DNA of 64,000 nt from Salibacterium salarium (GTDB lineage Bacteria > Bacillota > Bacilli > Bacillales > Marinococcaceae), in NCBI RefSeq assembly GCF_030813635.1, contig NZ_JAUSUM010000004.1:328851-392850 (forward strand), read 5' to 3'. The position numbers were made by a program, and so were the translations under genes. How positions within the stretch are numbered: position 1 is the first letter of the stretch; each line of letters opens with the position of its first letter. Below, one piece after another: positions 49,758 to 59,177 of this stretch. The notes below the pieces were generated by a model. The model saw only the letters and a program-made list of their open reading frames with translations, did not search any database and had not been told where the DNA came from.

Positions 49758-50693
49758 TTAGGGAAAACACAATTCATAAAAATTACAATACGTGCAGGCT
49801 TTTTGGTCGCTTGTTTGTGGAAATGACTCTAAAGGGAGAGGTTGATTTTCTGACGCATCTTCCAAATATTTTGTCATCCACTCTACACTGCTCCCAATCA
49901 ATTCCTGCACTTTTTCTAATGTTACGGGATCTAGTTGGTGTTCGACGTGCTCCCCTTCTAACAAATATTCATTTCTAATGATAATGTCATCAAGACTATC
50001 CACTTCATAGGTTTGTAATAAATAAAGAACGTAAAGAGCAAGCTGATAAGGATCTTCCTCCGATTGCTTGCCCGTTTTCCAGTCCACAATAACCCACTTG
50101 GTTCGATCTAAATCTTTGTATAACAAATCCAATACGACAAAGACTTTTAACTGCCCTACTTGTAAAATTCGAAACTTCTCGGCTTCTAAAAATTCGATTT
50201 GTTCATTATAAGCGAGTTCTTTCATAGTTTGGCTTGTCAGAAAATGGTGCATCGTTACGTGAAGACGATGTGTTATCTTATCTACTTTACTTTGGGGAAG
50301 TTGACTAGTATTTCCGTAATAGATTTCATGAAACATGGTTGTCTTTTTTGGACGGTCCCACCAATTACTATACCGTTTCGTAGAATCGACAAATCCTTTG
50401 TTCAGCTGATGTCTCACTTGTTCCCGCAGGTTTTCTTCACTAGGAATATAACCTGTGTTTAAGTATTCATCAATGACATGATCTATCACGTCATGGACAA
50501 TCGAGCCAAAAAACATTTCTAGATTGGTTAAGTTTTTCAAACGATAAGCATGCTTGCTTGTTTGGGAAGCGTCACGAAGCCAACCGTTGTGAGATGTGTA
50601 ATATTGGTGGGCATATTGTCTTGCACAATGCATCAATGTTTTATGGCGGGAAAGAGACCAGGAGAATTCAGGATACGTTTTTATTTCAAACAA
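49758..50693 (-). CDS. PD-(D/E)XK nuclease-family protein with iron-sulfur cysteines
   Basis: A 311-residue protein of the AddB/Cas4-type nuclease family. Landmarks: WSLSRHKTLMHCARQY (first cluster Cys), FFGSIVHDVIDHV (active-site His), VVLDLLY and VDWKTGKQ (the D-x-K pair), QLALYVLYL, and C-x2-C-x5-C in ACTYCNFYELC near the C-terminus, completing a four-cysteine 4Fe-4S pattern. It should cut single-stranded or end DNA. TTG 50693 follows GGAAGG by nine bases; an in-frame TTG at 50717 has none. It is a stand-alone gene with no helicase partner. Confidence 0.85.
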   Translation of the reverse strand: MFEIKTYPEFSWSLSRHKTLMHCARQYAHQYYTSHNGWLRDASQTSKHAYRLKNLTNLEMFFGSIVHDVIDHVIDEYLNTGYIPSEENLREQVRHQLNKGFVDSTKRYSNWWDRPKKTTMFHEIYYGNTSQLPQSKVDKITHRLHVTMHHFLTSQTMKELAYNEQIEFLEAEKFRILQVGQLKVFVVLDLLYKDLDRTKWVIVDWKTGKQSEEDPYQLALYVLYLLQTYEVDSLDDIIIRNEYLLEGEHVEHQLDPVTLEKVQELIGSSVEWMTKYLEDASENQPLPLESFPQTSDQKACTYCNFYELCFP

Positions 50694-50729
50694 AGGAGAG
50701 CACCTTCCTTCAAACAATGAATAAGAAGC

Positions 50730-51314
50730 TTATTTTACAATAAGCGGGTGACCAAAATAATATCCTTGGAATAGGGTAAACCCCATAGATTTAGCTTTTT
50801 CAAATTCAGATTTTGTTTCCAATTTTTCAGCTAATAATGTAAATGAATAAACCTTAGAAGCCTGCACGACATTTTTAATATTCGTTACATCACTATCTTG
50901 CCAGTCTATTTTCACGATATCGGCAAAAGGCAGAAATGAGTCACTTTTTTCCGTTAATATGAAATCATCTAGCGCAATTTGATAGTCCTTTTCCTTTAGT
51001 TCCTGCAGAATGTGTAAAATTTCAGGGCTCACTTCGATATCTTCTAAAATTTCTACCATCATTTTTGAGGCAGGTAATAATAAAGGAACTCTTTGTATTA
51101 ATGAGTTTTTGGTGAAATTGATAAAAGCCGTGTTATTGTCTGTAATGGTGTCTAATCCGATATCTAAAAAACTTTTAAAGATGACATCGGATGTCGCTTG
51201 ATCGGGGTTTTTGGCACGAAAACTTTTGCATGAATCTTCCCGATATAATAGTTCGTATCCGATAATTTTTTTTTCTGCTGTAACGATAGGTTGTCTTGCC
51301 ACTGAGACGGTCAT
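50730..51314 (-). CDS. Stand-alone EAL-domain protein (YuxH-like, HDOD part missing)
   Basis: A 194-residue EAL-type domain. SVARQPIVTAEKKIIGYELL matches the N-terminus of YuxH-class EAL-HDOD proteins, but this chain stops where the HDOD domain should start. Positions comparable to catalytic residues are mostly kept: Glu21 in YELLYR, Asn in FINFT, Glu in VEILED, Asp-Asp in ALDDFI, Lys in KIDW, Glu in AEKLE and Gln in FQGYYFGHP. It could hydrolyse or just bind c-di-GMP, the ligand of the riboswitch at 33846-33927. GGAGG precedes ATG 51314. Confidence 0.78.
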   Translation of the reverse strand: MTVSVARQPIVTAEKKIIGYELLYREDSCKSFRAKNPDQATSDVIFKSFLDIGLDTITDNNTAFINFTKNSLIQRVPLLLPASKMMVEILEDIEVSPEILHILQELKEKDYQIALDDFILTEKSDSFLPFADIVKIDWQDSDVTNIKNVVQASKVYSFTLLAEKLETKSEFEKAKSMGFTLFQGYYFGHPLIVK

Positions 51315-51464
51315 GTTAGCCTCCGACTGATTTAAATATGTTATCTGCAACTATAATAGATGTTCTATATAAGTGATATTAGCTTCATTATAACAAACAG
51401 CTTAAGAAAAAACTATTTTCATAAGAAGAGAAGAATTATGTCTTATGAAAATAGTATTAAAAGT

Positions 51465-52484
51465 TTAATAATTAGGTTGTTTTGCTCCGGATTCAATTTC
51501 TTCAATATGATGACAAGCTGCTTGATGAGTTCCTGTCATGTCTTTTGTTACTCTTAATTCTGGTACTTCGTTTTTACATTTTTCGGTTGCAAATGGACAA
51601 CGTGTATGGAAACGACATCCAGTAGGAGGGTCAATCGGAGAAGGGACATCTCCTTTTAGGTGAATACGTTCCTGCTGATTACTAGGATCAGGTACTGGTA
51701 TGGCTGATAATAAAGACTTCGTATAAGGATGTTTAGGATTATCGAATATTTCTTTTTTTTCTCCGATTTCAACTATTTTTCCTAAATACATGACGGCAAC
51801 ACGATCAGAAATATGTCGAACAACGCCTAAATCGTGTGCGATGAATAAATAAGTGAGATTTAAATCACGTTGCAGTTGTTTCAACAAATTTAGAACTTGT
51901 GCTTGGATGGAAACGTCTAACGCAGACACTGATTCATCACAAACAATGAATTTAGGATCAACAGCTAATGCCCGGGCAATTCCAATTCGTTGGCGTTGTC
52001 CGCCGCTAAATTCATGCGGAAACCGATCAAGTTGATGAGAACCTAGTCCTACTGTGTCTAGCAGTTCCATAATCTTGTCCATCCGCTCCGCTTTAGGTAA
52101 GACTTTTTGAATACTCATAGCTTCTTCGAGAATCTGTCTAACGGTCTGCCTAGGATTGATAGATGCATACGGATCTTGAAAAATAATTTGAAGATCTTTA
52201 CGCTTTCTCCTCATCTGTTGCTTGTTTAAGGCAAGTAAATCGTCACCTTGGAATGTTATTTCACCTGAAGTGGGGTCATCGAGTCGAAGAACAGCACGTC
52301 CAGTCGTAGATTTTCCACACCCTGATTCTCCCACGATACTTAAAGTTTCTCCTTCATTTACATAAAAACTGACGTCATCAACCGCTTTGACATGGTTAAC
52401 GGTACGCCCGAAAATACCACCTTTTATTGGAAAGTATTGCTTTAAATTATTGATTTCCAGCAGTTTTGTAGTCATCGACAACAT
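51465..52484 (-). CDS. Oligopeptide/dipeptide ABC transporter ATPase (OppF/DppF type)
   Basis: A 339-residue ATPase: [15 protein letters not shown] (Walker A), [39 protein letters not shown] and the C-terminal oligopeptide-type cysteine cluster ([15 protein letters not shown]). It partners OppD in powering peptide import. TTG 52484 lies six bases from GGAGG; ATG 52475 is further off. Its start overlaps the end of the OppD-type gene by 38 bases. It is the last gene of the minus-strand permease/ATPase operon. Confidence 0.92.
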   Translation of the reverse strand: MLSMTTKLLEINNLKQYFPIKGGIFGRTVNHVKAVDDVSFYVNEGETLSIVGESGCGKSTTGRAVLRLDDPTSGEITFQGDDLLALNKQQMRRKRKDLQIIFQDPYASINPRQTVRQILEEAMSIQKVLPKAERMDKIMELLDTVGLGSHQLDRFPHEFSGGQRQRIGIARALAVDPKFIVCDESVSALDVSIQAQVLNLLKQLQRDLNLTYLFIAHDLGVVRHISDRVAVMYLGKIVEIGEKKEIFDNPKHPYTKSLLSAIPVPDPSNQQERIHLKGDVPSPIDPPTGCRFHTRCPFATEKCKNEVPELRVTKDMTGTHQAACHHIEEIESGAKQPNY

Positions 52485-53481
52485 TCACCTCCGCTTTTCC
52501 ATCCCATTCGTCACTATAAATCCAGCATCTCACTTTATTTCCATTCTCTAATTCATCTAAATCAGGAAGCCGTTTTTCGCAGATGTCGCTGGCAAAAGGA
52601 CATCTTGGGGCAAAGCGACAGCCATCAGGCATATTACCAGGCTTAGGGACATTGCCTTCTATAACATTCAATTCTTCCTGATCGATGTCATGTCTTGGCA
52701 AAGATTGCATTAAACCAACAGTGTACGGATGTTTTGGAGATCTGAATAACGAATGTACATCAGCATATTCGACAATCTTTCCAGCATACATGACAGCAAC
52801 ATAATCACATGTTTCTGCAACGACACCTAAGTCATGGGTGATGAGAAAGACTGACATTCCAAGTTGACTTTGTAACTTTTTTATTAACTCTAGAATTTGA
52901 GCTTGTATCGTTACATCTAACGCGGTAGTTGGCTCGTCTGCAATAAGCAGTTCAGGGTTACATGCTAAAGCAATAGCTATCATTACACGCTGACGCATAC
53001 CGCCCGACAACTCATGAGGATATTGTTTAATTCGTTCTTTTGGTGAAGGAATACCGACTAATTCCAACATTTCAACAGATTTTGTGAGAGCTTCTTTTTT
53101 GGAGAGCCCTTGGTGAATTCTATAAACTTCCGAGATTTGTTCACCTACTGTATAAACCGGATTAAGAGACGTCATAGGTTCTTGAAAAATCATCGATATT
53201 TGATTTCCGCGCAGTTGCTGCATTTGGCGTTCCGACTTGGAAAGTAAATCCTCTCCATTCATAGAGATAGATCCTTCGACAATTTCACCAGGATGTTGAA
53301 TCAGTCTCATTATCGATAAAGAGGTAATACTTTTTCCGGATCCGGATTCGCCAACTACCCCAACGGTTTTCCCTTTTGGAACATTAATAGTAACACCATC
53401 AACGGCTTTTATTTCATCTCCTTCAATAAAAAAGGAAGTTCGCAAGTCGGAAATTTCAAGAACATTTTCGTTCTGTGACAT
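52447..53481 (-). CDS. Oligopeptide/dipeptide ABC transporter ATPase (OppD/DppD type)
   Basis: A 344-residue ATPase with GESGSGKSITSLSIM, FQEPMTSLNPV, LSGGMRQRVMIAIAL, DEPTTALDV and the C-terminal GCRFAPRCPFASDIC cysteine cluster found in peptide-family ATPases. It forms the ATP-hydrolysing pair with the next gene product. AAAGGCGG precedes ATG 53481. The gene order permease C - permease B - D - F is that of dipeptide/oligopeptide/nickel importers. Confidence 0.93.
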   Translation of the reverse strand: MSQNENVLEISDLRTSFFIEGDEIKAVDGVTINVPKGKTVGVVGESGSGKSITSLSIMRLIQHPGEIVEGSISMNGEDLLSKSERQMQQLRGNQISMIFQEPMTSLNPVYTVGEQISEVYRIHQGLSKKEALTKSVEMLELVGIPSPKERIKQYPHELSGGMRQRVMIAIALACNPELLIADEPTTALDVTIQAQILELIKKLQSQLGMSVFLITHDLGVVAETCDYVAVMYAGKIVEYADVHSLFRSPKHPYTVGLMQSLPRHDIDQEELNVIEGNVPKPGNMPDGCRFAPRCPFASDICEKRLPDLDELENGNKVRCWIYSDEWDGKAEVNVVDDYKTAGNQ

Positions 53482-53520
53482 GTTTTTATTCCGCCTTTCT
53501 TTCTATTCGAGCATTCTATA

Positions 53521-54441
53521 TTAGTTTAAATCAATTCTTTTGTTTAAGAACCGATAAGAAATATCAACGAGTAAGTTGACTATAATAAATATAACGGCAA
53601 CAACTAAAACAGATCCTTGGACTGCAGGGAAATCCCGGGCTTGAATGGATTCAACAATGTAACGTCCTAATCCATTAATGGAAAAGACCGTTTCTGTTAA
53701 AACGGCTCCTGTTAAAAGTGTTCCAAATTCAAGTCCAATCACCGTGACGACAGGGATCAGTGCATTCTTCAAAGCGTGTTTGTAAATGACATAACGTTCT
53801 TTAACACCTTTTGCACGGGCTGTTCTAATATAATCTTGACTAATGACTTCAAGCATACTTGAACGGGTCATACGGGCGATAATCGCAGCACCGGCTGTAC
53901 CAAGAGCTATAACTGGAAGCACAATTTGTTCTGGTGATCCCCACCCTGATACAGGAAATATTTTTAGCTCAATAGCGAACCATTGCATCAGCATTAATCC
54001 GAGCCAAAAGTTAGGCATAGATAAACCAAACAGAGCAATAATCATTGTAAGTGCATCAGTGAGTGTATAATGGCGGACGGCCGAAATGATACCTGCGATT
54101 AATCCTATAAATACACTTAGTATCATGCTGTAAAAAGCAAGTTCAAGTGTAACCCAAAAACGACTGAAAACTTCTTCTGTAACTTCTTGTCCACTTTGAA
54201 TGGACGTGCCAAGGTCACCTTGGAGAGCGTTTAAGAGGAAATTAAAATATTGCATCGGAAGTGGATCATTTAACCCGAGACGTTCCCGGATTTGCTCAAT
54301 TGTCTGCTGACTAGCAGCTTCCCCGGCAATAATTTGGGCTGCATCTCCAGGAACAAGATGCATCATTAAAAATACTAATATTGTGACACCTAGTAATACA
54401 GGTATAGTTTGCAAGATTCGTCTGATAGTAAAAACAAACAC
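53521..54441 (-). CDS. Peptide ABC transporter permease (OppB/DppB type)
   Basis: A 306-residue permease with six helices. The first helix FVFTIRRILQTIPVLLGVTI and the FLMMHLVPGD segment are typical of OppB/DppB, and the coupling loop EVISQDYIRTARAKGVKE contacts the ATPases. GTG 54441 is six bases after AAAGGAG; GTG 54450 overlaps that site. It follows the OppC-type gene by 18 bases. Confidence 0.93.
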   Translation of the reverse strand: MFVFTIRRILQTIPVLLGVTILVFLMMHLVPGDAAQIIAGEAASQQTIEQIRERLGLNDPLPMQYFNFLLNALQGDLGTSIQSGQEVTEEVFSRFWVTLELAFYSMILSVFIGLIAGIISAVRHYTLTDALTMIIALFGLSMPNFWLGLMLMQWFAIELKIFPVSGWGSPEQIVLPVIALGTAGAAIIARMTRSSMLEVISQDYIRTARAKGVKERYVIYKHALKNALIPVVTVIGLEFGTLLTGAVLTETVFSINGLGRYIVESIQARDFPAVQGSVLVVAVIFIIVNLLVDISYRFLNKRIDLN

Positions 54442-54459
54442 ACGGTTCACTCCTTTCTA

Positions 54460-55350
54460 TTACGATTTCATTTTAGGATCGAGAGCATCTCGTAACCCAT
54501 CTCCAAATATATTAAATGCCAACACGACAATAACGATTGCTAAACCAGGAAACAAGGCGACATGACCAGCATCAAAGATGTAGTTTCGTCCATCACTTAA
54601 CATTGCTCCCCATTCAGGTTTTGGAGGTTGGGCACCCAACCCGAGAAAAGAGAGACCAGCAGCAGTCAAAATAGCGGTAGCTATACGTAATGTAGCTTGG
54701 ACAATAATAGGAGAAAAAACGTTAGGAAGCACATGACGAACAATAATTCGAAAGTCACTAGCTCCTAAGGCTCGAACAGCATCAATGTATTCTAATTCTT
54801 TAACAGAAAGAGTGGACCCTCTTACAATTCTTGCAAAAGATGGAACAGAAAAAACTCCAACTGCAATGATGACGTTATTTAAACTAGGTCCAAGTATCGT
54901 TACTACTCCAAGTGCGAGTAAAATACCAGGAAATGCGAGCAAAATGTCCATTGCTCTCATAATGAGAGTGTCAATTTTCCCTCCGAAATAGCCTGAAATA
55001 ATGCCGAAAATTACCCCAACAATGGCACCAATCACAACGGAAAAGAATCCTATGTAAAGAGTGATGGACATGCCATGAATAATACGGCTGAATATATCAC
55101 GTCCAAGATGATCAGTTCCAAACCAATGTTCAGCAGATGGTCCTTGAAGTTTATTGACAAGAACTTGTTCTCCTGCACTAAAAGGGACTAGATACGGGCC
55201 TACAAAAGCTGTAATAACAAACAAAAGAATAAGAAACCCGCCAACCATAGCGGCTTTATTCTTTTTAAGCCGCTTTACGATATTTTTAAAATTTTCAATG
55301 TGTGGATTTCGGGGTTTTTCTACAGGTTGATGAATTGTTGTTTCTGGCAA
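54460..55350 (-). CDS. Peptide ABC transporter permease (OppC/DppC type)
   Basis: A 296-residue permease with a hydrophilic N-terminus, six helices, the FGTDHLGRDIFSRIIHG loop and the coupling segment LSVKELEYIDAVRALGASD followed by GLSFLGLGAQPPKPEWG, all typical of OppC/DppC. It is the first gene of the minus-strand operon. The start is TTG 55350, eight bases after AAAGGAG. A promoter lies about 65 bases upstream. Confidence 0.93.
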   Translation of the reverse strand: MPETTIHQPVEKPRNPHIENFKNIVKRLKKNKAAMVGGFLILLFVITAFVGPYLVPFSAGEQVLVNKLQGPSAEHWFGTDHLGRDIFSRIIHGMSITLYIGFFSVVIGAIVGVIFGIISGYFGGKIDTLIMRAMDILLAFPGILLALGVVTILGPSLNNVIIAVGVFSVPSFARIVRGSTLSVKELEYIDAVRALGASDFRIIVRHVLPNVFSPIIVQATLRIATAILTAAGLSFLGLGAQPPKPEWGAMLSDGRNYIFDAGHVALFPGLAIVIVVLAFNIFGDGLRDALDPKMKS

Positions 55351-55416
55351 TGATTAATCTCCTTTCTACATTCGTTATGTGTAAAATTCTTATATTTCAA
55401 CATATTACAAAAATGA

Positions 55417-55444
55417 ATTATATCATGATTGAATTATATTACAA
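55417..55444 (-). promoter_or_regulatory. Promoter of the oppCBDF-type operon
   Basis: On the minus strand TTGTAA (55444-55439), a 16-base spacer and TGATATAAT, an extended -10 (55425-55417). Confidence 0.65.
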
Positions 55445-55600
55445 TGATAAATATATTATAACAAAATAATAGTGTAATAGACATGAATATGTAATCACTT
55501 TCTATATATTTACGTTATATATTTTGTTTAAATCTTGCCATCACCCTTTAAAGCAGGAAAGTGAAAAGGTATCTATTACAGAAATTTTTAAAAAATTCAC

Positions 55601-55629
55601 TTGAATAATAATATTATATAAGTTATATT
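55601..55629 (+). promoter_or_regulatory. Possible promoter of the peptide-binding protein gene
   Basis: TTGAAT (55601-55606) and TATATT (55624-55629) are 17 bases apart, ahead of AAGGGG. The 320-base divergent gap is very AT-rich; no repressor site was recognised in it. Confidence 0.5.
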
Positions 55630-55670
55630 AGTAATTGTTTTAATTGAAAAAGACATAAGGGGTTGAAGTA

Positions 55671-57302
55671 ATGAAGTTATCGCTGAATATTTTCAGAACA
55701 TTCTTTCTTGCGGTTCTTTTCAGTCTAGTACTGGCTGCTTGTGCTAGCGAACCTAATGAAGGCGGGGAAGAAACAGAGCAAGATACAGGGGCAGAAGAAA
55801 ATGGGGGAGAAAGTGATAGTGAATCGTCTAATGGACAAGATTTGACTATTGCTTGGTCGTCAGATGTAAAAGGAATTGATCCACAAGGTTCTAATGATGT
55901 TCCTTCTAGTAACGTCCAACATAATATTTTTGAAACGCTTGTAACCCAAGATGAAAACATGGACATTCAACCTAATTTAGCAACAGAGTGGGAGCAAACA
56001 GAGGACACAACTTGGGAGTTTACACTTCGTGAAGATGTTACGTTCCATGACGAGGCAGAATTTAACGCGGAAGCTGTAAAGGCGTCATTCGACCGGATTC
56101 GTGATGAAGATATTGGATCGCCGCGAGCTTTCTTATACGAAATGGTGGAAGAGGTTAATGTGATAGATGACTATACGGTCGAATTTGTAACAGAATTTCC
56201 GTTTGCACCACTACCATCTCACCTTGCTCATAATGGCGGTGGTATTATAAGTCCAGATGCAATTGAAGAAGATTATGCTGCGATGGAGGAAGGGGAAGAC
56301 CCTGGTTCTTATATCGACGAGAATCCAGCCGGTACTGGTATGTTTAAATTACAAGAATGGGACTCTGGTAATAAAATCGTTCTTGAAAAAAATGAAGACT
56401 ATTGGGGCGAAAACCCATCTCTTGATACTGTGACATTTCAAGTTACACCGGAAGACTTGACGAGAGTAGGCGAACTTGAAACGGGTAAATCTGATATTAT
56501 TTTCCCTGTCAGTCCAAGTGATACATCCCGTGTCGACAATATGGAGAACGCAAGTATGTATGTGCAAAAGAGTTTAAGTTTGGAGTATATTAGTTTTAAT
56601 ACACAAAAAGAACCTTTTGATGATAAACGGGTTCGCCAAGCTCTTTCCATGGCTGTTGATAAAGACCAAATTGTGGATGGCATAATGGATGGTGCTGCTA
56701 CAAAAGCAGTAGCACCAATTGGTGAAAACGTGTTTGGCTTTAGTGATGAAGTAGAAGGGCTTCCTTATGATCCGGAACAAGCGAAAGAACTTCTGGCTGA
56801 AGCTGGATACGAAGACGGGTTTTCTACAACACTTTGGACTAATGATGATCGGGAACGCCAAGATATTGCGGAAGTTGTACAACAACAATTGAAAGAAATT
56901 AATGTTGATGTAGAGATTGAAGTACTGGAATGGGGCGCTTACCTCGATAGTACAGCAGAAGGAGAACATGACATGTTTATCCTTGGTTGGAGCACTGTGA
57001 CCGGGGATGCGGACTATGGAATGTATCCATTATTCCATTCTGACAATGTCGGTGAACCTGGAAACCGTGCGTTTTTTGAGAACGACGAAATAGATTCTGT
57101 TTTAGAAGAAGCACGCCGAGCAGGTGATGACGCCAAAAGAGAAGAGTTGTATAAAGAAGCGATGGAGTTACTAGTTGAAGAAGCACCGATGATTTATTCA
57201 CACCATGATGATTATCTAGTAGGTGTTAGTGACGACGTCGAAGGATTTTGGAAACATCCAAATGGAATATTCCAGCTCCAAGATGTAAGCATATCTGAAT
57301 AA
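55671..57302 (+). CDS. Peptide-type ABC transporter binding lipoprotein (SBP_bac_5)
   Basis: A 543-residue lipoprotein: signal with lipobox LAAC (Cys24), acidic linker with Glu/Gly/Ser to about residue 57, then a class C binding fold. Landmarks: DVKGIDPQGSNDVPS, FETLVTQDENM, TWEFTLREDVTFHD, IVLEKNEDYWGENP and VRQALSMAVDKDQI. It feeds the divergent oppCBDF-type operon, from which it is separated by 320 bases, so binding protein and pump can be tuned separately. The ligand (dipeptide, glutathione or nickel chelate) is not fixed by sequence. A terminator of a dispersed type follows. Confidence 0.92.
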   Translation: MKLSLNIFRTFFLAVLFSLVLAACASEPNEGGEETEQDTGAEENGGESDSESSNGQDLTIAWSSDVKGIDPQGSNDVPSSNVQHNIFETLVTQDENMDIQPNLATEWEQTEDTTWEFTLREDVTFHDEAEFNAEAVKASFDRIRDEDIGSPRAFLYEMVEEVNVIDDYTVEFVTEFPFAPLPSHLAHNGGGIISPDAIEEDYAAMEEGEDPGSYIDENPAGTGMFKLQEWDSGNKIVLEKNEDYWGENPSLDTVTFQVTPEDLTRVGELETGKSDIIFPVSPSDTSRVDNMENASMYVQKSLSLEYISFNTQKEPFDDKRVRQALSMAVDKDQIVDGIMDGAATKAVAPIGENVFGFSDEVEGLPYDPEQAKELLAEAGYEDGFSTTLWTNDDRERQDIAEVVQQQLKEINVDVEIEVLEWGAYLDSTAEGEHDMFILGWSTVTGDADYGMYPLFHSDNVGEPGNRAFFENDEIDSVLEEARRAGDDAKREELYKEAMELLVEEAPMIYSHHDDYLVGVSDDVEGFWKHPNGIFQLQDVSISE

Positions 57303-57311
57303 TTGAGATGA

Positions 57312-57360
57312 GGACTGTCCCAAAAGTGGTTAAAAGCAACTTTTGAGGACAGCCTTTTTT
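57312..57360 (+). repeat. Dispersed terminator-like hairpin, copy 2
   Basis: GGACTGTCCCAAAAGT (57312-57327) pairs with ACTTTTGAGGACAGCC (57339-57354), then T6. It is nearly identical to 34627-34677 and closes the binding-protein gene. Sequence 57361-57586 holds no firm gene or promoter. Confidence 0.8.
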
Positions 57361-57601
57361 GTATTGGAAGACGAAGGTACACTTTGTTCCATGATTATTC
57401 TTAAAAAAACAACAAATAAAAATGCCGTTACTCGTTTGTTATTTGTTTTATTTACATACAATAATGGAGATGTTAGTGTAGTTCATTGTGTGAAAAACAC
57501 TTTAAAACAATGGACAATAAAAATTCTAGGATGCAGTCGCCAACTGAAAGTGTTAGAGGATGGCAAACTTCATCTCATGAAAAGACAAAGGAGAGAAAAA
57601 T

Positions 57602-59122
57602 ATCACTACAAATGAACACAGCAAGTCAAAGATTGATTGGACGGTATTAGGAATAAGCGGAGGTCTATTATCTCTATTTGTTATTATTTCGTTTATTAAT
57701 TTAGATGCTATTACGGCTTTTGTTAATACGACTTTCGGTTGGTCCGTCACTTATTTTGGTGCTTTTTGGCAATTGCTTATGTTAGCTACATTTGTTGTTT
57801 CCATTTGGCTTGCAATGTCAAAGTATGGAAAAATTAAATTAGGAAACATGTCGAATCCAGAAATTAGTACATTTAAATGGGTTTCTATGATAATGGCTAC
57901 ATTATTAGCTGGTGGTGGAGTATTCTGGGCAGCAGCAGAACCTATGTATCATTTCATGGATTCGCCCCCTCTATTTAATAATAACGGTAATGGAAGCGGA
58001 GCTGCGCCTGCTCTTGCACAAAGCTTCATGCACTGGGGCTTTTTAGCTTGGGCGATTCTAGGTACGTTGAGTGCGGTTGTGCTTATGTATGGTCATTATC
58101 ATAAAGGTATGCCAATGAAACCGAGAACGCTGCTTTATCCAATGTTTGGCGATAAAATAAATCATGGAATAGCAGGGAAACTTATTGATGCTTTTTCTAT
58201 TATTTCTGTTGCAGCAGGTACAATAGGTCCGATCGGTTTCTTAGGACTGCAGGCAAGCTATGGTTTGCAGGCTGTTTTCGGTATTCCAGACGTCTTTGTC
58301 ACACAATTGGTTATCATTATTGGAGTAGTTATTATATCAACTATTTCTGCAGTAACTGGTCTATATAAAGGAATACAATGGTTAAGTAAATTTAATGTGA
58401 GGCTTGCTCTAGTACTTATGGCTATCTTACTCATTGTAGGACCGGCTGGATTTATCATCGATCAGTATGTAGTATCACTTGGAACTTACTTGGATCAATT
58501 CATTTCAATGGGTATGTACAGGGGCGATGATGATTGGCTTGGACTTTGGACAATATTCTTCTGGGGATGGTTCATAGGATATGGTCCTATGATGGCGATG
58601 TTAGTTAGTCGTATCTCAAGAGGACGTACCGTTCGAGAAATAATGATTGCTGTTTCCGTCATTGCCCCACTTGTTACTACGTTTTGGTTTACAGTCGTGG
58701 GTGGATCTGGAATCTTTTTTGAAATCCAAAATCCAGGTTCTGTTTCCGATGCACTTATGAATACAGGTATGCATGCAGCAATGATTGCTATAACAGAACA
58801 GTTTCCGCTAGCAAGTGTCATTACTCCGTTGTTTTTATTGCTTACGATTTTGTTTGTTGTAACGACTACGGATTCTATGGCATTTACGATTTCGATGGGA
58901 GTGACTGGGGAAGAAAATCCTCCAGGTAGTATTCGAATTTTTTGGGCAGTGCTTATGGGAATCATCGCAGCTATTTTGCTATACATCGGTGAAGGAAGCG
59001 TAGAAGCACTGCAAAACTTTATTGTAGTTACAGCTGTTCCTGTTTCTATTCTATTACTGCCGATGATTTGGTTAGCCCCTCGTGTCGTGAAGAAAATGGC
59101 AAAAGGTCAAGGGATAAAATAA
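57602..59122 (+). CDS. BCCT-family osmolyte/betaine transporter with apparent AUC start
   Basis: A betaine-choline-carnitine transporter of about 506 residues with twelve helices. Family segments: DWTVLGISGG and GWSVTYFGAFWQLLMLATF in the first helices, GGGVFWAAAEPMYH and SFMHWGFLAWAI, and the helix-8 stretch with TIFFWGWFIGYGPM. The conserved N-terminus extends upstream of the first standard start codon (TTG 57773) to an in-frame stop at 57578 with no ATG, GTG or TTG in between. AAAGGAG at 57587-57593 is eight bases before ATC 57602, making that the best start. It imports glycine betaine or similar with sodium. Confidence 0.9.
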   Translation: MTTNEHSKSKIDWTVLGISGGLLSLFVIISFINLDAITAFVNTTFGWSVTYFGAFWQLLMLATFVVSIWLAMSKYGKIKLGNMSNPEISTFKWVSMIMATLLAGGGVFWAAAEPMYHFMDSPPLFNNNGNGSGAAPALAQSFMHWGFLAWAILGTLSAVVLMYGHYHKGMPMKPRTLLYPMFGDKINHGIAGKLIDAFSIISVAAGTIGPIGFLGLQASYGLQAVFGIPDVFVTQLVIIIGVVIISTISAVTGLYKGIQWLSKFNVRLALVLMAILLIVGPAGFIIDQYVVSLGTYLDQFISMGMYRGDDDWLGLWTIFFWGWFIGYGPMMAMLVSRISRGRTVREIMIAVSVIAPLVTTFWFTVVGGSGIFFEIQNPGSVSDALMNTGMHAAMIAITEQFPLASVITPLFLLLTILFVVTTTDSMAFTISMGVTGEENPPGSIRIFWAVLMGIIAAILLYIGEGSVEALQNFIVVTAVPVSILLLPMIWLAPRVVKKMAKGQGIK

Positions 59123-59129
59123 ATAATGT

Positions 59130-59167
59130 AAAAAGCTGTTCGGAAGTAGGTCCCGAACAGCTTTTTT
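59130..59167. terminator. Terminator between BCCT and mreBH genes
   Basis: AAAAAGCTGTTCGG (59130-59143) pairs with CCGAACAGCTTTTTT (59153-59167), between convergent genes. Confidence 0.88.
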
Positions 59168-59177
59168 ACAATTTTTC

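Noticed and set aside
57343-57615. Plus-strand open frame of 90 codons between the peptide-binding and BCCT genes
   Set aside because: It begins inside the terminator hairpin, has no ribosome site, and overlaps the BCCT N-terminus in another phase.
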